This document shows, piece by piece, positions 55,654-64,000 of a stretch of 64,000 nucleotides of DNA (positions are counted from its first letter, which is position 1; each line of letters opens with the position of its first letter). The stretch covers positions 1-64,000 of the forward strand of contig JACMPM010000053.1 in NCBI GenBank assembly GCA_014377485.1. Direction: 5' to 3'. The stretch is from Bacteriovorax sp. Its GTDB lineage: Bacteria > Bdellovibrionota > Bacteriovoracia > Bacteriovoracales > Bacteriovoracaceae. The notes under the pieces were generated by a model that worked only from the letters and a program-made list of their open reading frames with translations, was not told the origin of the DNA and did not search any database. Made by a program: the position numbers and the translations under genes.

Positions 55654-58600
55654 TCAAGTTGTCATAAAAATTTTCTTCATAATACTTCCGGCCCATACTC
55701 TAAATCTTTCGATATAAGTATAAGCTGCAGGAATAACCACCAAAGTTAAAACCGTTGATGAAATAAGACCACCTATTACGGCGATACCCATTGAGGTTCT
55801 TTGTTTCGAAGCTTCGTTTAATCCGATTGCTAGAGGAATCATCCCCGCAATAAGAGCAAATGAAGTCATGAGAATAGGGCGAAGTCTTGATTTACCAGAT
55901 GCAATAATTGCATCATAAAGACTAAGACCTTGTTGCACCTGTTGATTGGCATAGTCGACCAGTAGAATAGAGTTTTTTGTTGCGACTCCGAGTAACATAA
56001 TACATCCAATCATTGAAAAAAGATCCAGTGACGAATGAGTGATGGCCAGTGCATAGAAAGCTCCACACATTGCCAGAGGTAGAACCAACATAATTGTAAG
56101 CGGTGTAACAAACGACTCATACAATGAGGCAAGTACAAAGTAGATAAACATAATTCCAAGTCCAGCTGCAACCATCATGTTGGCAATCAACTCTTGAAAG
56201 TTTTCAGCTTGTCCTACAAATTGGTAGCGCATATTGCTTGGGAGTTTTATTTCATCACTTAATAAACGTTTAATATCTGTAATCGCTCCGCCCATACCCG
56301 GACCATCCGGTGCAATGTCAGCTGAGATTTGAATATAGCGACCACGGTCCTGGCGATTAATATTGGCAGGACCTGTAGTTTCTAGTGGAGTCGTCATACT
56401 ACTCAACTTAATAAGAGAGTTGTTGATGTTTGGAACAAAAGTTTCGTTATAACCTTTCTTTAAATCGCGCTGATTTTCTTGTAAGAGAACTCGAATATCA
56501 TACTCTTCACCTAGTTCGCGGAAAACAGCAGCCTTTGATCCTTCAATCATCGTTCTAAGCTCTGAACCCATAAGTGTAGTTGAGACACCAAGTTTTTGCG
56601 CCTTAGTTCTATCTGGCACAACTTGGAATTCAGGTTTACCTGGACGGTTAGTTGTATCAACATCTTTTAGTGCCGGGTGATGCTTAATTTTTTCAAATAA
56701 TAATCCAGAATATTTTTCAATTTCTTTCATATCGTCACCAACAATATTGATGTTGAAAGGACGCTGACCGCCACCGACAGCATCGATATCTCTAACTGCA
56801 GGATTGGCGTAGGCAAAAGGTTTTAATTGAGTTCTTATTCTTTCTTTAAATTTTGAAGTAGTAAGTCCTGGACGTTTTTTTCCAGGGATTAGGTTTACAA
56901 AGATAGTTGCTTTTTCTGGCTGTCCGTTTGCATCACCAACAGTTAGAACGGTATTCAAAACTTCTTTGTTTTTTCTTATTAGATTATCAATCTCAGTTGC
57001 AACTGAATTCATTCCATCCAAACTTGTTCCCGGTTTTAAATCTATTGAAACCAGGAATTCACCTGCATCTGGAGCTGGGATAAATGTTTTTGGCACAGTC
57101 TTTAGGGCTGCGAAACTTGCGATAAAAATAAAAAAAGCACTTAGAAGAATTATCATTGGTTTTTTTAATGAAAATTTTAAAACACCAACATAAACATCTT
57201 CTAACCAATTTTGGAATTGATTAAATTTTTCTAAAAGAGCACCCAAAGTGTGATCGTAAATTCCTTTTTTTATTTTAATATGCCCAGGTTCGTGATGTTC
57301 AATTTTTCCTGCAAAATAGGCAGAAAGCATTGGTGCCATCGTTAGAGCATCGAAGAGAGAAATGATAAGTGCAAAACATACAGTGAGTCCGAATTCTTTA
57401 AAGAACTGTCCAACAACACCATCAAGAAAAGCAATAGGTCCAAACACTGCTATAACTGTAAGAGTTGTCGCGACAACTGCAAGTGTAACCTCGTTTGTTC
57501 CTTTGATTGCAGCGGTCACTGGATCAGCACCCATTTCAATATGCCTGAAAATATTTTCCCGAACAACAATTGCATCATCAATCAAGAGACCAACTGCCAG
57601 TGACAAGGCTAGAAGAGTCATAATATTTACGGTGAAACCTGCTGCCGCAAGAAGAATAAATGAACCGAGAAGTGAGTTAGGAAGAGCAAGTCCCGTAATG
57701 ATTGTCGAGCGTCCTGAACCCAGGAAAAAATAAACTACGATAATTGTAAGAATAACTCCGAAGACAATAGTTTCATAAACATCATCTACGTTTGCTTTAA
57801 TTTGTCTTGAACCATCGCGAACAACTTCTAAATGAATATTGCTATTTTCAGTTTTAAGAGAGTCATTTATTTTAAGCGCTTTCATTTTTATAGCCTCAGC
57901 TACACCAATTGTATTTGACCCAGATTGTTTATAAATTGAAAGGAGAATAGCCTTCTGACCATTGTAATAGCCGTAACCTTTTCTTTCTTCTAATGAATCT
58001 TTTACTAATCCTACGTCTTTTACTGTGACTGGAATATCATTTCCAATAAAATTGACAATGGTAGACTCGATTTCATTTATCGTTTTATATTCACCTAAAG
58101 TTCTAAAAACAGAATCAGTAGTGCTACTTGAAACCTTTCCAGCTGGAATGTTCTGACCCGAAATTTGAAGTCGACTGGCAACTTGAGAAGCAGAAATTTC
58201 TCGCGACTTCAATTTATTACGATCAAGTTCAACTTTGATTTCTCTTTTTCTACCACCGACAATATCAACCAGACCAACTTGATTCACTTGTTCAAATTGC
58301 GGCTTAATTTTTTTATCTACAACCTGATAGAGTTCACCGTCAGGTAAATTAGACTGCACAGCTATGGTGATAATAGGCTGATCGGCCGGATCTATTTTAC
58401 GAATTACCGGCTCATTAATTTCAGTTGGTAGTTTTTTTCTGGCTGCAGAAACTTTATCGCGAACTTGTTGTTCTGCGTATTTTATATCTGTAGATAGGTT
58501 GAATTCTGCAATAATCACTGAAACGTTTTCTAAGTTTTGAGAAGATAGTTTTTTTAATCCAGGAACATTTGATAATTCTTCTTCGTAAACTTTGGAAACT

Positions 58601-58785
58601 AATGTTTCAACTTCTTCGGGGCCAGCCCCTGGGTAAACGGTAGTAACTGTAACAATCGGAAAAGTTACATTTGGAAATAAGTCGACTGGAAGTTTCTTGA
58701 GTGAAAGCCATCCAACCACTAGAATAACTGTAACGATACATGTGATAAATACGGGACGTTTGATAGATAGGCTGGCCAAATTCAT
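55654..58785 (-). CDS. RND-family efflux transporter (HAE1/AcrB-like)
   Basis: 'MNLASLSIKRPVFITCIVTVILVVGWLSLKKLPVDLFPNVTFPIVTVTTVYPGAGPEEVE', 'GLLIDDAIVVRENI', 12-TM architecture. Confidence 0.95.
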   Translation of the reverse strand: MNLASLSIKRPVFITCIVTVILVVGWLSLKKLPVDLFPNVTFPIVTVTTVYPGAGPEEVETLVSKVYEEELSNVPGLKKLSSQNLENVSVIIAEFNLSTDIKYAEQQVRDKVSAARKKLPTEINEPVIRKIDPADQPIITIAVQSNLPDGELYQVVDKKIKPQFEQVNQVGLVDIVGGRKREIKVELDRNKLKSREISASQVASRLQISGQNIPAGKVSSSTTDSVFRTLGEYKTINEIESTIVNFIGNDIPVTVKDVGLVKDSLEERKGYGYYNGQKAILLSIYKQSGSNTIGVAEAIKMKALKINDSLKTENSNIHLEVVRDGSRQIKANVDDVYETIVFGVILTIIVVYFFLGSGRSTIITGLALPNSLLGSFILLAAAGFTVNIMTLLALSLAVGLLIDDAIVVRENIFRHIEMGADPVTAAIKGTNEVTLAVVATTLTVIAVFGPIAFLDGVVGQFFKEFGLTVCFALIISLFDALTMAPMLSAYFAGKIEHHEPGHIKIKKGIYDHTLGALLEKFNQFQNWLEDVYVGVLKFSLKKPMIILLSAFFIFIASFAALKTVPKTFIPAPDAGEFLVSIDLKPGTSLDGMNSVATEIDNLIRKNKEVLNTVLTVGDANGQPEKATIFVNLIPGKKRPGLTTSKFKERIRTQLKPFAYANPAVRDIDAVGGGQRPFNINIVGDDMKEIEKYSGLLFEKIKHHPALKDVDTTNRPGKPEFQVVPDRTKAQKLGVSTTLMGSELRTMIEGSKAAVFRELGEEYDIRVLLQENQRDLKKGYNETFVPNINNSLIKLSSMTTPLETTGPANINRQDRGRYIQISADIAPDGPGMGGAITDIKRLLSDEIKLPSNMRYQFVGQAENFQELIANMMVAAGLGIMFIYFVLASLYESFVTPLTIMLVLPLAMCGAFYALAITHSSLDLFSMIGCIMLLGVATKNSILLVDYANQQVQQGLSLYDAIIASGKSRLRPILMTSFALIAGMIPLAIGLNEASKQRTSMGIAVIGGLISSTVLTLVVIPAAYTYIERFRVWAGSIMKKIFMTT

Positions 58786-60209
58786 TTGGTACCTCCGGCA
58801 CTGTAAATTTTAAGTTGTGAATAGATATTTAAAATATTTGTTTCATTTTGAATCCTTGCTAATTCTGATTGTGCATAATCTTGTTCAAAGTTTAATACTT
58901 GAAAAGTTACTGTGCGACCTTTAGATAAGCGGTCTCTTTCGTTAGATGCTTTAATTTTTTGAGCTTCTTCAATCTTTTCGACAAGAGACAGTTTCGCTTT
59001 AGCATCTTCAAATCGCGCGGCTAAGTCATTCCATTGTTGCTCTTGTTCAAAAAGTTTTCGTTGGAAATTTTGATCAGCTGCAATTTGTTCTTTTTTATAT
59101 CCGCTTATGTTGTCACTTGTGGTGCCAAAATCTAGAGGGGAGATAAAGCGAAGACCAATTGCTTTTGTATTATGGTCAGATTTATACGAGTTGGTAATAG
59201 CTTGGTTAGTTTCCGGATTGCGTCCATTTAATGCATAAGTTCCATATACTTCAAAGGTTGGCTTATTTTTTTCGATAGAAAGATCAGCACTGGCTTTAGA
59301 AATTTTTTGAAGTTCTAGAGCGGCTTTAGTATCCTCTCTTAATTCTTCTTTAGAGGGCAATGTAAGTTTTTTAATTTTATTTGAATCAACGGACTCCAGC
59401 TCTTCATCTAAAACTTCACTATCAACCCCTCTAAATGAATTAACTGATCGTTGCAGTGTTTTTAAATCTTGCATTGTGCTTTTGAGTTCGTATTCACGCG
59501 CTTTGTAGTTTGCATCTGCCTGCAAGAAATCTGAACTTTCAGCCAGGCCGTTTTTAAGTCGGTTTTGGTTCCAGACTTTAATCTTTTGAGCACGTTCCAA
59601 ACTTTCTTTTTGAACTTTTACTACTTTGCGAATTTGTGAAAGCGACCAATAAAGTGATTCTGATTGAGCAAGTGTCGCTTTCATTTTATAACTCTCAGAA
59701 TGTTTTGTTGCAAGAGCTTGAGAGGTAATAATCGTTACTTGTGAGTTGCTTTCTCTTCCCAAGAAATTTCTCCAAAGTGATTGAGATAGTTCGAGGGTTG
59801 CAACACCGTCATGAAAATCACTTACCGGTAAAAAAGCCGGGCTGGCATCATATATTTTAGTATGAGAGAGATTGTAGCCTAGCTTTCCTTGAAGTCCGAA
59901 ATTAAATTGCTGTAAAATTCCAGCTGTTACATAATTATAATCAGTGCGATCACCTTGAGCATTGATGTTGGTTGTGGGCTTTTTATCAACTGCAGTTTGG
60001 GCTTGAGCAAAGACACTAGGTCTAAAGATCAGTTTACCCTCGTTAGAGCGTTCTTGCGCTCCTTCAACAATTAATTTACTTGCAGTCATTGACTGGTTTT
60101 TTCCTTCGACTTGCTTAAGAAAATCATTCAATGATAATTGAGCCGAAAAGCTCACTGTAGGGGCCGCTATCACTAAGGCTAATAGCGTGCTAGCACGAAA
60201 AAGCAACAT
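58782..60209 (-). CDS. TolC-family outer membrane efflux protein
   Basis: Signal peptide, OEP-type helical repeats, ATGA overlap with the RND gene. Confidence 0.9.
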   Translation of the reverse strand: MLLFRASTLLALVIAAPTVSFSAQLSLNDFLKQVEGKNQSMTASKLIVEGAQERSNEGKLIFRPSVFAQAQTAVDKKPTTNINAQGDRTDYNYVTAGILQQFNFGLQGKLGYNLSHTKIYDASPAFLPVSDFHDGVATLELSQSLWRNFLGRESNSQVTIITSQALATKHSESYKMKATLAQSESLYWSLSQIRKVVKVQKESLERAQKIKVWNQNRLKNGLAESSDFLQADANYKAREYELKSTMQDLKTLQRSVNSFRGVDSEVLDEELESVDSNKIKKLTLPSKEELREDTKAALELQKISKASADLSIEKNKPTFEVYGTYALNGRNPETNQAITNSYKSDHNTKAIGLRFISPLDFGTTSDNISGYKKEQIAADQNFQRKLFEQEQQWNDLAARFEDAKAKLSLVEKIEEAQKIKASNERDRLSKGRTVTFQVLNFEQDYAQSELARIQNETNILNIYSQLKIYSAGGTK

Positions 60210-60213
60210 AGAA

Positions 60214-60867
60214 TTACTCCTGAATTTTTATACCATCAAAAAAGATGGTGATTATATTATTTATAAATAGTTCTGAATAAACTGGATCTCGTAGTGTTCT
60301 ATTAAAGTATTTTTCACCAACATGATCAACTCTTAGAGTCGTCGTCAAGTTATGAAAAAATGCAGATGTAATGATCATTGTATCGAGATCAGATCTGATA
60401 AGATTTTTAGTTTTTGCATCTTCAAACATTTCTGCAAGAGTCGTATAAACTTTTAAGAATGTATCTTGAAAAATATCGGCGATTAATGGGTTTTCTGTTT
60501 CAATTTCTCTACAAATCATTTTAGTGGTGTACATATTTTCCAAGCCTTCTTTGATGAAATCTTCACAGAAAAGTTTAATTCTGAGTTTTAGTTCTTCAAA
60601 AGAATTGGGCTTAGTTAATATTTTTGAAGCTGAGCTTAGGCGGCTTTCACCATAGATTTTAAAGCATTCTCTATAAAGTCCTTCTTTTCCACCGAAGTGA
60701 TACTTGATAGCACTCACGTTTACTTTTGCACCTTCGCAAATGTCTCTGATAGAGGCACCTTCAAATCCTTTTTCACAAAAATGTTTTCGGGCTTCAGCCA
60801 AGATTAGGTCTCGAGTGTCAGCTGGAATAATCTTTTTTCCAAAAAAAGAACAAACTTTTTCAACCAT
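60214..60867 (-). CDS. TetR/AcrR-family regulator
   Basis: 'TRDLILAEARKHFCEKGFEGASIRDICEGAKVNVSAIKYHFGGKEGLYRECF' TetR HTH; first gene of efflux operon. Confidence 0.93.
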   Translation of the reverse strand: MVEKVCSFFGKKIIPADTRDLILAEARKHFCEKGFEGASIRDICEGAKVNVSAIKYHFGGKEGLYRECFKIYGESRLSSASKILTKPNSFEELKLRIKLFCEDFIKEGLENMYTTKMICREIETENPLIADIFQDTFLKVYTTLAEMFEDAKTKNLIRSDLDTMIITSAFFHNLTTTLRVDHVGEKYFNRTLRDPVYSELFINNIITIFFDGIKIQE

Positions 60868-60978
60868 TAGGCTCCTTAAATCATTACTTATTTATAACGC
60901 GAATGTTTGAGATACTAACATAAGTGTTTAAAAAATTAAAACGTTTGTTTGAAAAAATAATTACAGGATAAATAAAAT

Positions 60979-61938
60979 TTATGGCTTATGATGTTTCAGT
61001 GCGATGGAATTAATACAATATCTTAAGCCCGTTGGATGGGGCCCATCCTCAAAAACATGCCCTAAATGGGAATCGCAGTGAGCGCATCTTACTTCTATTC
61101 GTTTCATCCCGATGCTTTGGTCTTCGATTAAACGAACGTTTTCTGTGCCAACAACATCATAAAAAGCAGGCCAACCACTTCCAGAGTTATATTTGGTTTC
61201 AGATGAAAAAAGCTCATGTCCACATCCGGCACAGGCATATAATCCAACTTCAAAGAATAAGTAATATTCACCAGAAAATGGACGCTCTGTTCCGCACATG
61301 CGAAGAATTTGATATTCTTCTTCGTTTAGCTTCTGTTTCCAATCGTCACTGCTATTGTTGATTAGTTTAAGTTTATCCAAAGTTATTTGATCTGAATTAA
61401 GCACTTCGTTCTCACGAATTTTTTTGTAAGCTTTTATTGCAGTTAATAAGATTGCAACGAAAACAAAGAGACCGACTATTCCGTATACCATACTTAAGAC
61501 ATTTTTTAAGACAACTAGAAAAACAATCGCTACTAAAAAAATGGTAGAAATTTCATTAATAATTCTCAATGCCATTGGAGAAAAGGATGTATTATTATCT
61601 TGCTGCTGATTAAAAATACTGTGCAAAAAAATATGATAAGCGTAGAGTCCAGCAACGAATATTAGCTTTAAAACTAGCCATGGATATTGAGTAATCGGCC
61701 AGAATTGAGAAGCGAGAGTTGATCCAAAAATTAAAACAGCAATAGCAGATGGCCAGGTAATTCCATACCACAATCTTCGTTGCATGATTTTATATTGGTC
61801 TTGAAGAATTTTTCTTTCAGTTGGAATTCTTGTTTCTGCTTCGGCAAAATAAACAAATAGCCTTGGCATATAAAACAAACCTGCAAACCAGGTCACAACC
61901 GAAATAATATGAAGGGATTTAAAAACTAAGTAGTTCAT
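60979..61938 (-). CDS. Fusion: HemJ-like protoporphyrinogen oxidase (N-terminal) + MsrB methionine-R-sulfoxide reductase (C-terminal)
   Basis: N-terminal 'FKSLHIISVVTWFAGLFYMPRLFVYFAEAE...LWYGITWPSAIAVL...WLVLKLIFVAGLYAYH' (HemJ); C-terminal 'GLYACAGCGHELFSSETKYNSGSGWPAFYD...EVRCAHCDSHLGHVFEDGPHPTGLRYCINSIAL' (MsrB with two CxxC and catalytic Cys). Confidence 0.9.
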   Translation of the reverse strand: MNYLVFKSLHIISVVTWFAGLFYMPRLFVYFAEAETRIPTERKILQDQYKIMQRRLWYGITWPSAIAVLIFGSTLASQFWPITQYPWLVLKLIFVAGLYAYHIFLHSIFNQQQDNNTSFSPMALRIINEISTIFLVAIVFLVVLKNVLSMVYGIVGLFVFVAILLTAIKAYKKIRENEVLNSDQITLDKLKLINNSSDDWKQKLNEEEYQILRMCGTERPFSGEYYLFFEVGLYACAGCGHELFSSETKYNSGSGWPAFYDVVGTENVRLIEDQSIGMKRIEVRCAHCDSHLGHVFEDGPHPTGLRYCINSIALKHHKP

Positions 61939-61969
61939 AAGTTTTGGATTCTAGGATAGATTATCGATT

Positions 61970-62572
61970 ATGAATAGAGTGTTTTACATTTTTCGTCACG
62001 GGGAAACTGACTGGAATCGCGAACGCCGATGCCAAGGTCATACTAATACATGCCTCAACGAGAAGGGCAAGCAGCAGGCTTTTGAACTTGCGCAAAAAAT
62101 GCAAGATTATCCAATTGATATAATCGTTTCAAGCGATCTCGAGCGTGCACTTAGCACTGGAGCATTAGTTGCTGAAAAAAAAGGTATTTCATTATTAGTG
62201 GATTCACGCCTAAGAGAGATGAGCTATGGAGAGGCTGAAGGAATGCTTTATGATGAAGCAGTCGCCCTTTATGGAGCAGAATTATGGAAGAAACTTCAAT
62301 GCTTTAAACAGGATAATGACCATGTCGGGTTTCCAGGCGGCGAGACCAGGAAAATAGCACGAGAGAGATTTCATGCAGCATTAATTGAGTTAATTGAAAG
62401 CACAAACTATCAATCAATTGGAATTAGCACTCACGGAGGTGCACTTCGAAACATTCTTCACAGTTTTTTACCAGAAGACCATTTAATGCTCCCAATTCCT
62501 AATTGTGTTGTTTATAAATGTGATTACCTTTCAGATCAAAAAATATTCTTAGTTGATCCAAAACCTCTATAA
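61970..62572 (+). CDS. Histidine phosphatase family (phosphoglycerate mutase-like)
   Basis: 'YIFRHGETDWNRERRCQGHTNTCLNEKGKQQA', 'SSDLERALSTG', 'STHGGALR'. Confidence 0.93.
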   Translation: MNRVFYIFRHGETDWNRERRCQGHTNTCLNEKGKQQAFELAQKMQDYPIDIIVSSDLERALSTGALVAEKKGISLLVDSRLREMSYGEAEGMLYDEAVALYGAELWKKLQCFKQDNDHVGFPGGETRKIARERFHAALIELIESTNYQSIGISTHGGALRNILHSFLPEDHLMLPIPNCVVYKCDYLSDQKIFLVDPKPL

Positions 62573-62665
62573 AACTCCAACTAAAATACTAAGGTATTTA
62601 ACTAAAAATGCCTTTTCTTGCCTCTTAGTTGAAAGAAACTAATAAAATGGATTAAACTAGTTGAA

Positions 62666-63478
62666 GTGAGGTTTCTTATTATGAAATTTAAATACATTGC
62701 TTTCATTCTTTCTTTAACTTCTATTTCATTTGCTCAAGGAGCACAAAGAAATCTTTGTGATGATCTTGTAGACAGTGGGACGTCTTCATCTGAACAGATT
62801 AAAAAATGTTTGGACGATCCAAGGTTCGGTCCATCTGTTCATTATAAAGAGCAGGAAGCCAATAAAAAAATTAAAGTAGAAACTGCAAAAGTTGAAATTG
62901 CAGATGCTGCCAAAAAGAAAGACAATCTAGAAATCAAAAAATTCACTTCAGATGATCTCTTTGATGCAGGATTTGGAAAACCATTTTATGCAATAAGAGG
63001 GGATTACCGCAATCACCGTTATAAAGAAAAAAGAATTACTGAAGGTGATGCTCTTTGTGCTTATCTAGGTTATGAAAAAGCCATTAAGAGTATTGTTTCT
63101 CCAGAACTTTGGGAAAATAAAAACGGCAATGTTAAAGTTGATAAACAAGGCTTAATCGTCGACACAAATATGTTGGGACTCGTTAGTAAAACTCCAGAAA
63201 TCTATCGCGACGAAGAATACAAATTCACGGTCAGAAAATATGTTGAGATTACTTGTGTAAGAAGAAAAGACAAAGCGATTGATGCTTCTGAAGATTCTCT
63301 AAAAGTAGTCACAGAAGATCTTTTAATGTTGAATGAAGAATTAAATACACCTTCGAAGAAAGATTCAAATTCAGGTGTTAATAATGGATCTCGATCAAGT
63401 TCGGCCAAGGATGGAAAAACTACTAATGGTTACAATCCACCAGATTGGGCAAAAGATTCTCAAACTATTGGCAAATAA
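62666..63478 (+). CDS. Secreted protein of unknown function
   Basis: Signal peptide (..LTSISFAQGA), low-complexity Ser/Asn-rich C-terminus. Confidence 0.6.
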   Translation: MRFLIMKFKYIAFILSLTSISFAQGAQRNLCDDLVDSGTSSSEQIKKCLDDPRFGPSVHYKEQEANKKIKVETAKVEIADAAKKKDNLEIKKFTSDDLFDAGFGKPFYAIRGDYRNHRYKEKRITEGDALCAYLGYEKAIKSIVSPELWENKNGNVKVDKQGLIVDTNMLGLVSKTPEIYRDEEYKFTVRKYVEITCVRRKDKAIDASEDSLKVVTEDLLMLNEELNTPSKKDSNSGVNNGSRSSSAKDGKTTNGYNPPDWAKDSQTIGK

Positions 63479-63485
63479 TCCCTAG

Positions 63486-63517
63486 GTCTGCTCAATGTTT
63501 TTTAGCTTTGAGCAGAC
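63486..63517. terminator. Intrinsic terminator between convergent genes
   Basis: GTCTGCTCAA ... TTGAGCAGAC perfect 10-bp inverted repeat followed by TTTATATTTT. Confidence 0.75.
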
Positions 63518-63527
63518 TTTATATTTT

Positions 63528-63998
63528 CTAATTATCTTTTCTACTCAAAGTAAAATTTGTATCTATTGCTACCGTGTCTGCTACATTAACTCCGAGATAG
63601 CTCGGAATTTCAATTCCAAAATCTGTTAGTTTGATACTAAATTTAGCAACCAATTCTAAAGATTCATTGAGAGAAAAAATTCCTGTTATAATTTGTTCTT
63701 TTCCATGAAGAGTTAATTTCCCCTGAAAGGCTTGATTTTTAATAGTTGTAGGTTTGGTTTCAAAACCATCAGGCAAAGTTATATTTTCAATTTTTAAAAG
63801 TGCTGTTGGATACTCTTTAACCTGTAAAAAATTATCCTTCATATGTTCATCGCGAAGACCAATACCAGTATCGAGATCTTTTAAAACTAAGTTAGATTCA
63901 ACTGACATTTTGTTGTTTTCAATTATCGCTTTCGTTACAGGAGCAGGTGCTTTTCCTTTAATTCTTATCATTGCTGGTTTTCCAATAGCTAAAAAATT
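63528..63998 (-). CDS. YceI-like family protein, 5' end cut by window edge
   Basis: Frame open to the window end ('NFLAIGKPAMIRIKGKAPAP...'); 'VLKDLDTGIGLRDEHMKDNFLQVKEYPTALLKIENI' is the YceI motif. Confidence 0.82.
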   Translation of the reverse strand, partial: NFLAIGKPAMIRIKGKAPAPVTKAIIENNKMSVESNLVLKDLDTGIGLRDEHMKDNFLQVKEYPTALLKIENITLPDGFETKPTTIKNQAFQGKLTLHGKEQIITGIFSLNESLELVAKFSIKLTDFGIEIPSYLGVNVADTVAIDTNFTLSRKDN

Positions 63999-64000
63999 AA

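Noticed and set aside
57362-57733. 123-aa plus-strand ORF inside the RND gene
   Set aside because: Antisense to conserved RND transmembrane segments; low-complexity composition typical of a shadow ORF.
1-64000. CRISPR arrays, toxin-antitoxin pairs, phage or transposon genes
   Set aside because: No regularly spaced direct repeats, cas-like motifs, transposase DDE/serine recombinase motifs or phage structural genes recognised in any supplied ORF.

Overview
AT-rich, gene-dense bacterial chromosome segment. Gene content (Opp transporter, many OMPs and lipoproteins, archaic-type chaperone-usher pilus, aminoethylphosphonate biosynthesis) suggests a Bdellovibrionota relative such as Bacteriovorax stolpii, but taxonomy is inference. 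I saw no CRISPR array, transposase or prophage. Main systems: (i) transsulfuration, gamma-glutamylcysteine and paired ArsA-like ATPase operon (0.4-6.1 kb); (ii) oppABCDF operon (10.2-15.8 kb); (iii) a degenerate HD-GYP-like protein plus a large coiled-coil protein (15.9-19.4 kb), followed by tRNA-Leu(UAG); (iv) a six-gene cluster with Csu-like order: three pilin-like subunits, chaperone, usher and two-domain adhesin (22.7-28.3 kb); (v) a phosphonate and probable phosphonolipid cluster: 2OG dioxygenase, nucleotidyltransferase, CDP-alcohol phosphotransferase, LysE-type exporter, PepM-nucleotidyltransferase fusion and Ppd, with an AEP transaminase slightly downstream (41.2-50.5 kb); (vi) methionine salvage mtnC/D/B and mtnE (52.5-55.6 kb); (vii) RND/TolC/TetR efflux operon without an adaptor gene (55.6-60.9 kb); (viii) a HemJ-MsrB fusion (61.0-61.9 kb). 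The most interesting items are the phosphonolipid cluster, the Csu-like pilus, the HemJ-MsrB fusion, a long hairpin covering the trpS ribosome-binding site, and a lipoprotein frame that appears to begin at an AUA overlapping the upstream stop codon. All assignments come from reading motifs by eye; no database search was run.
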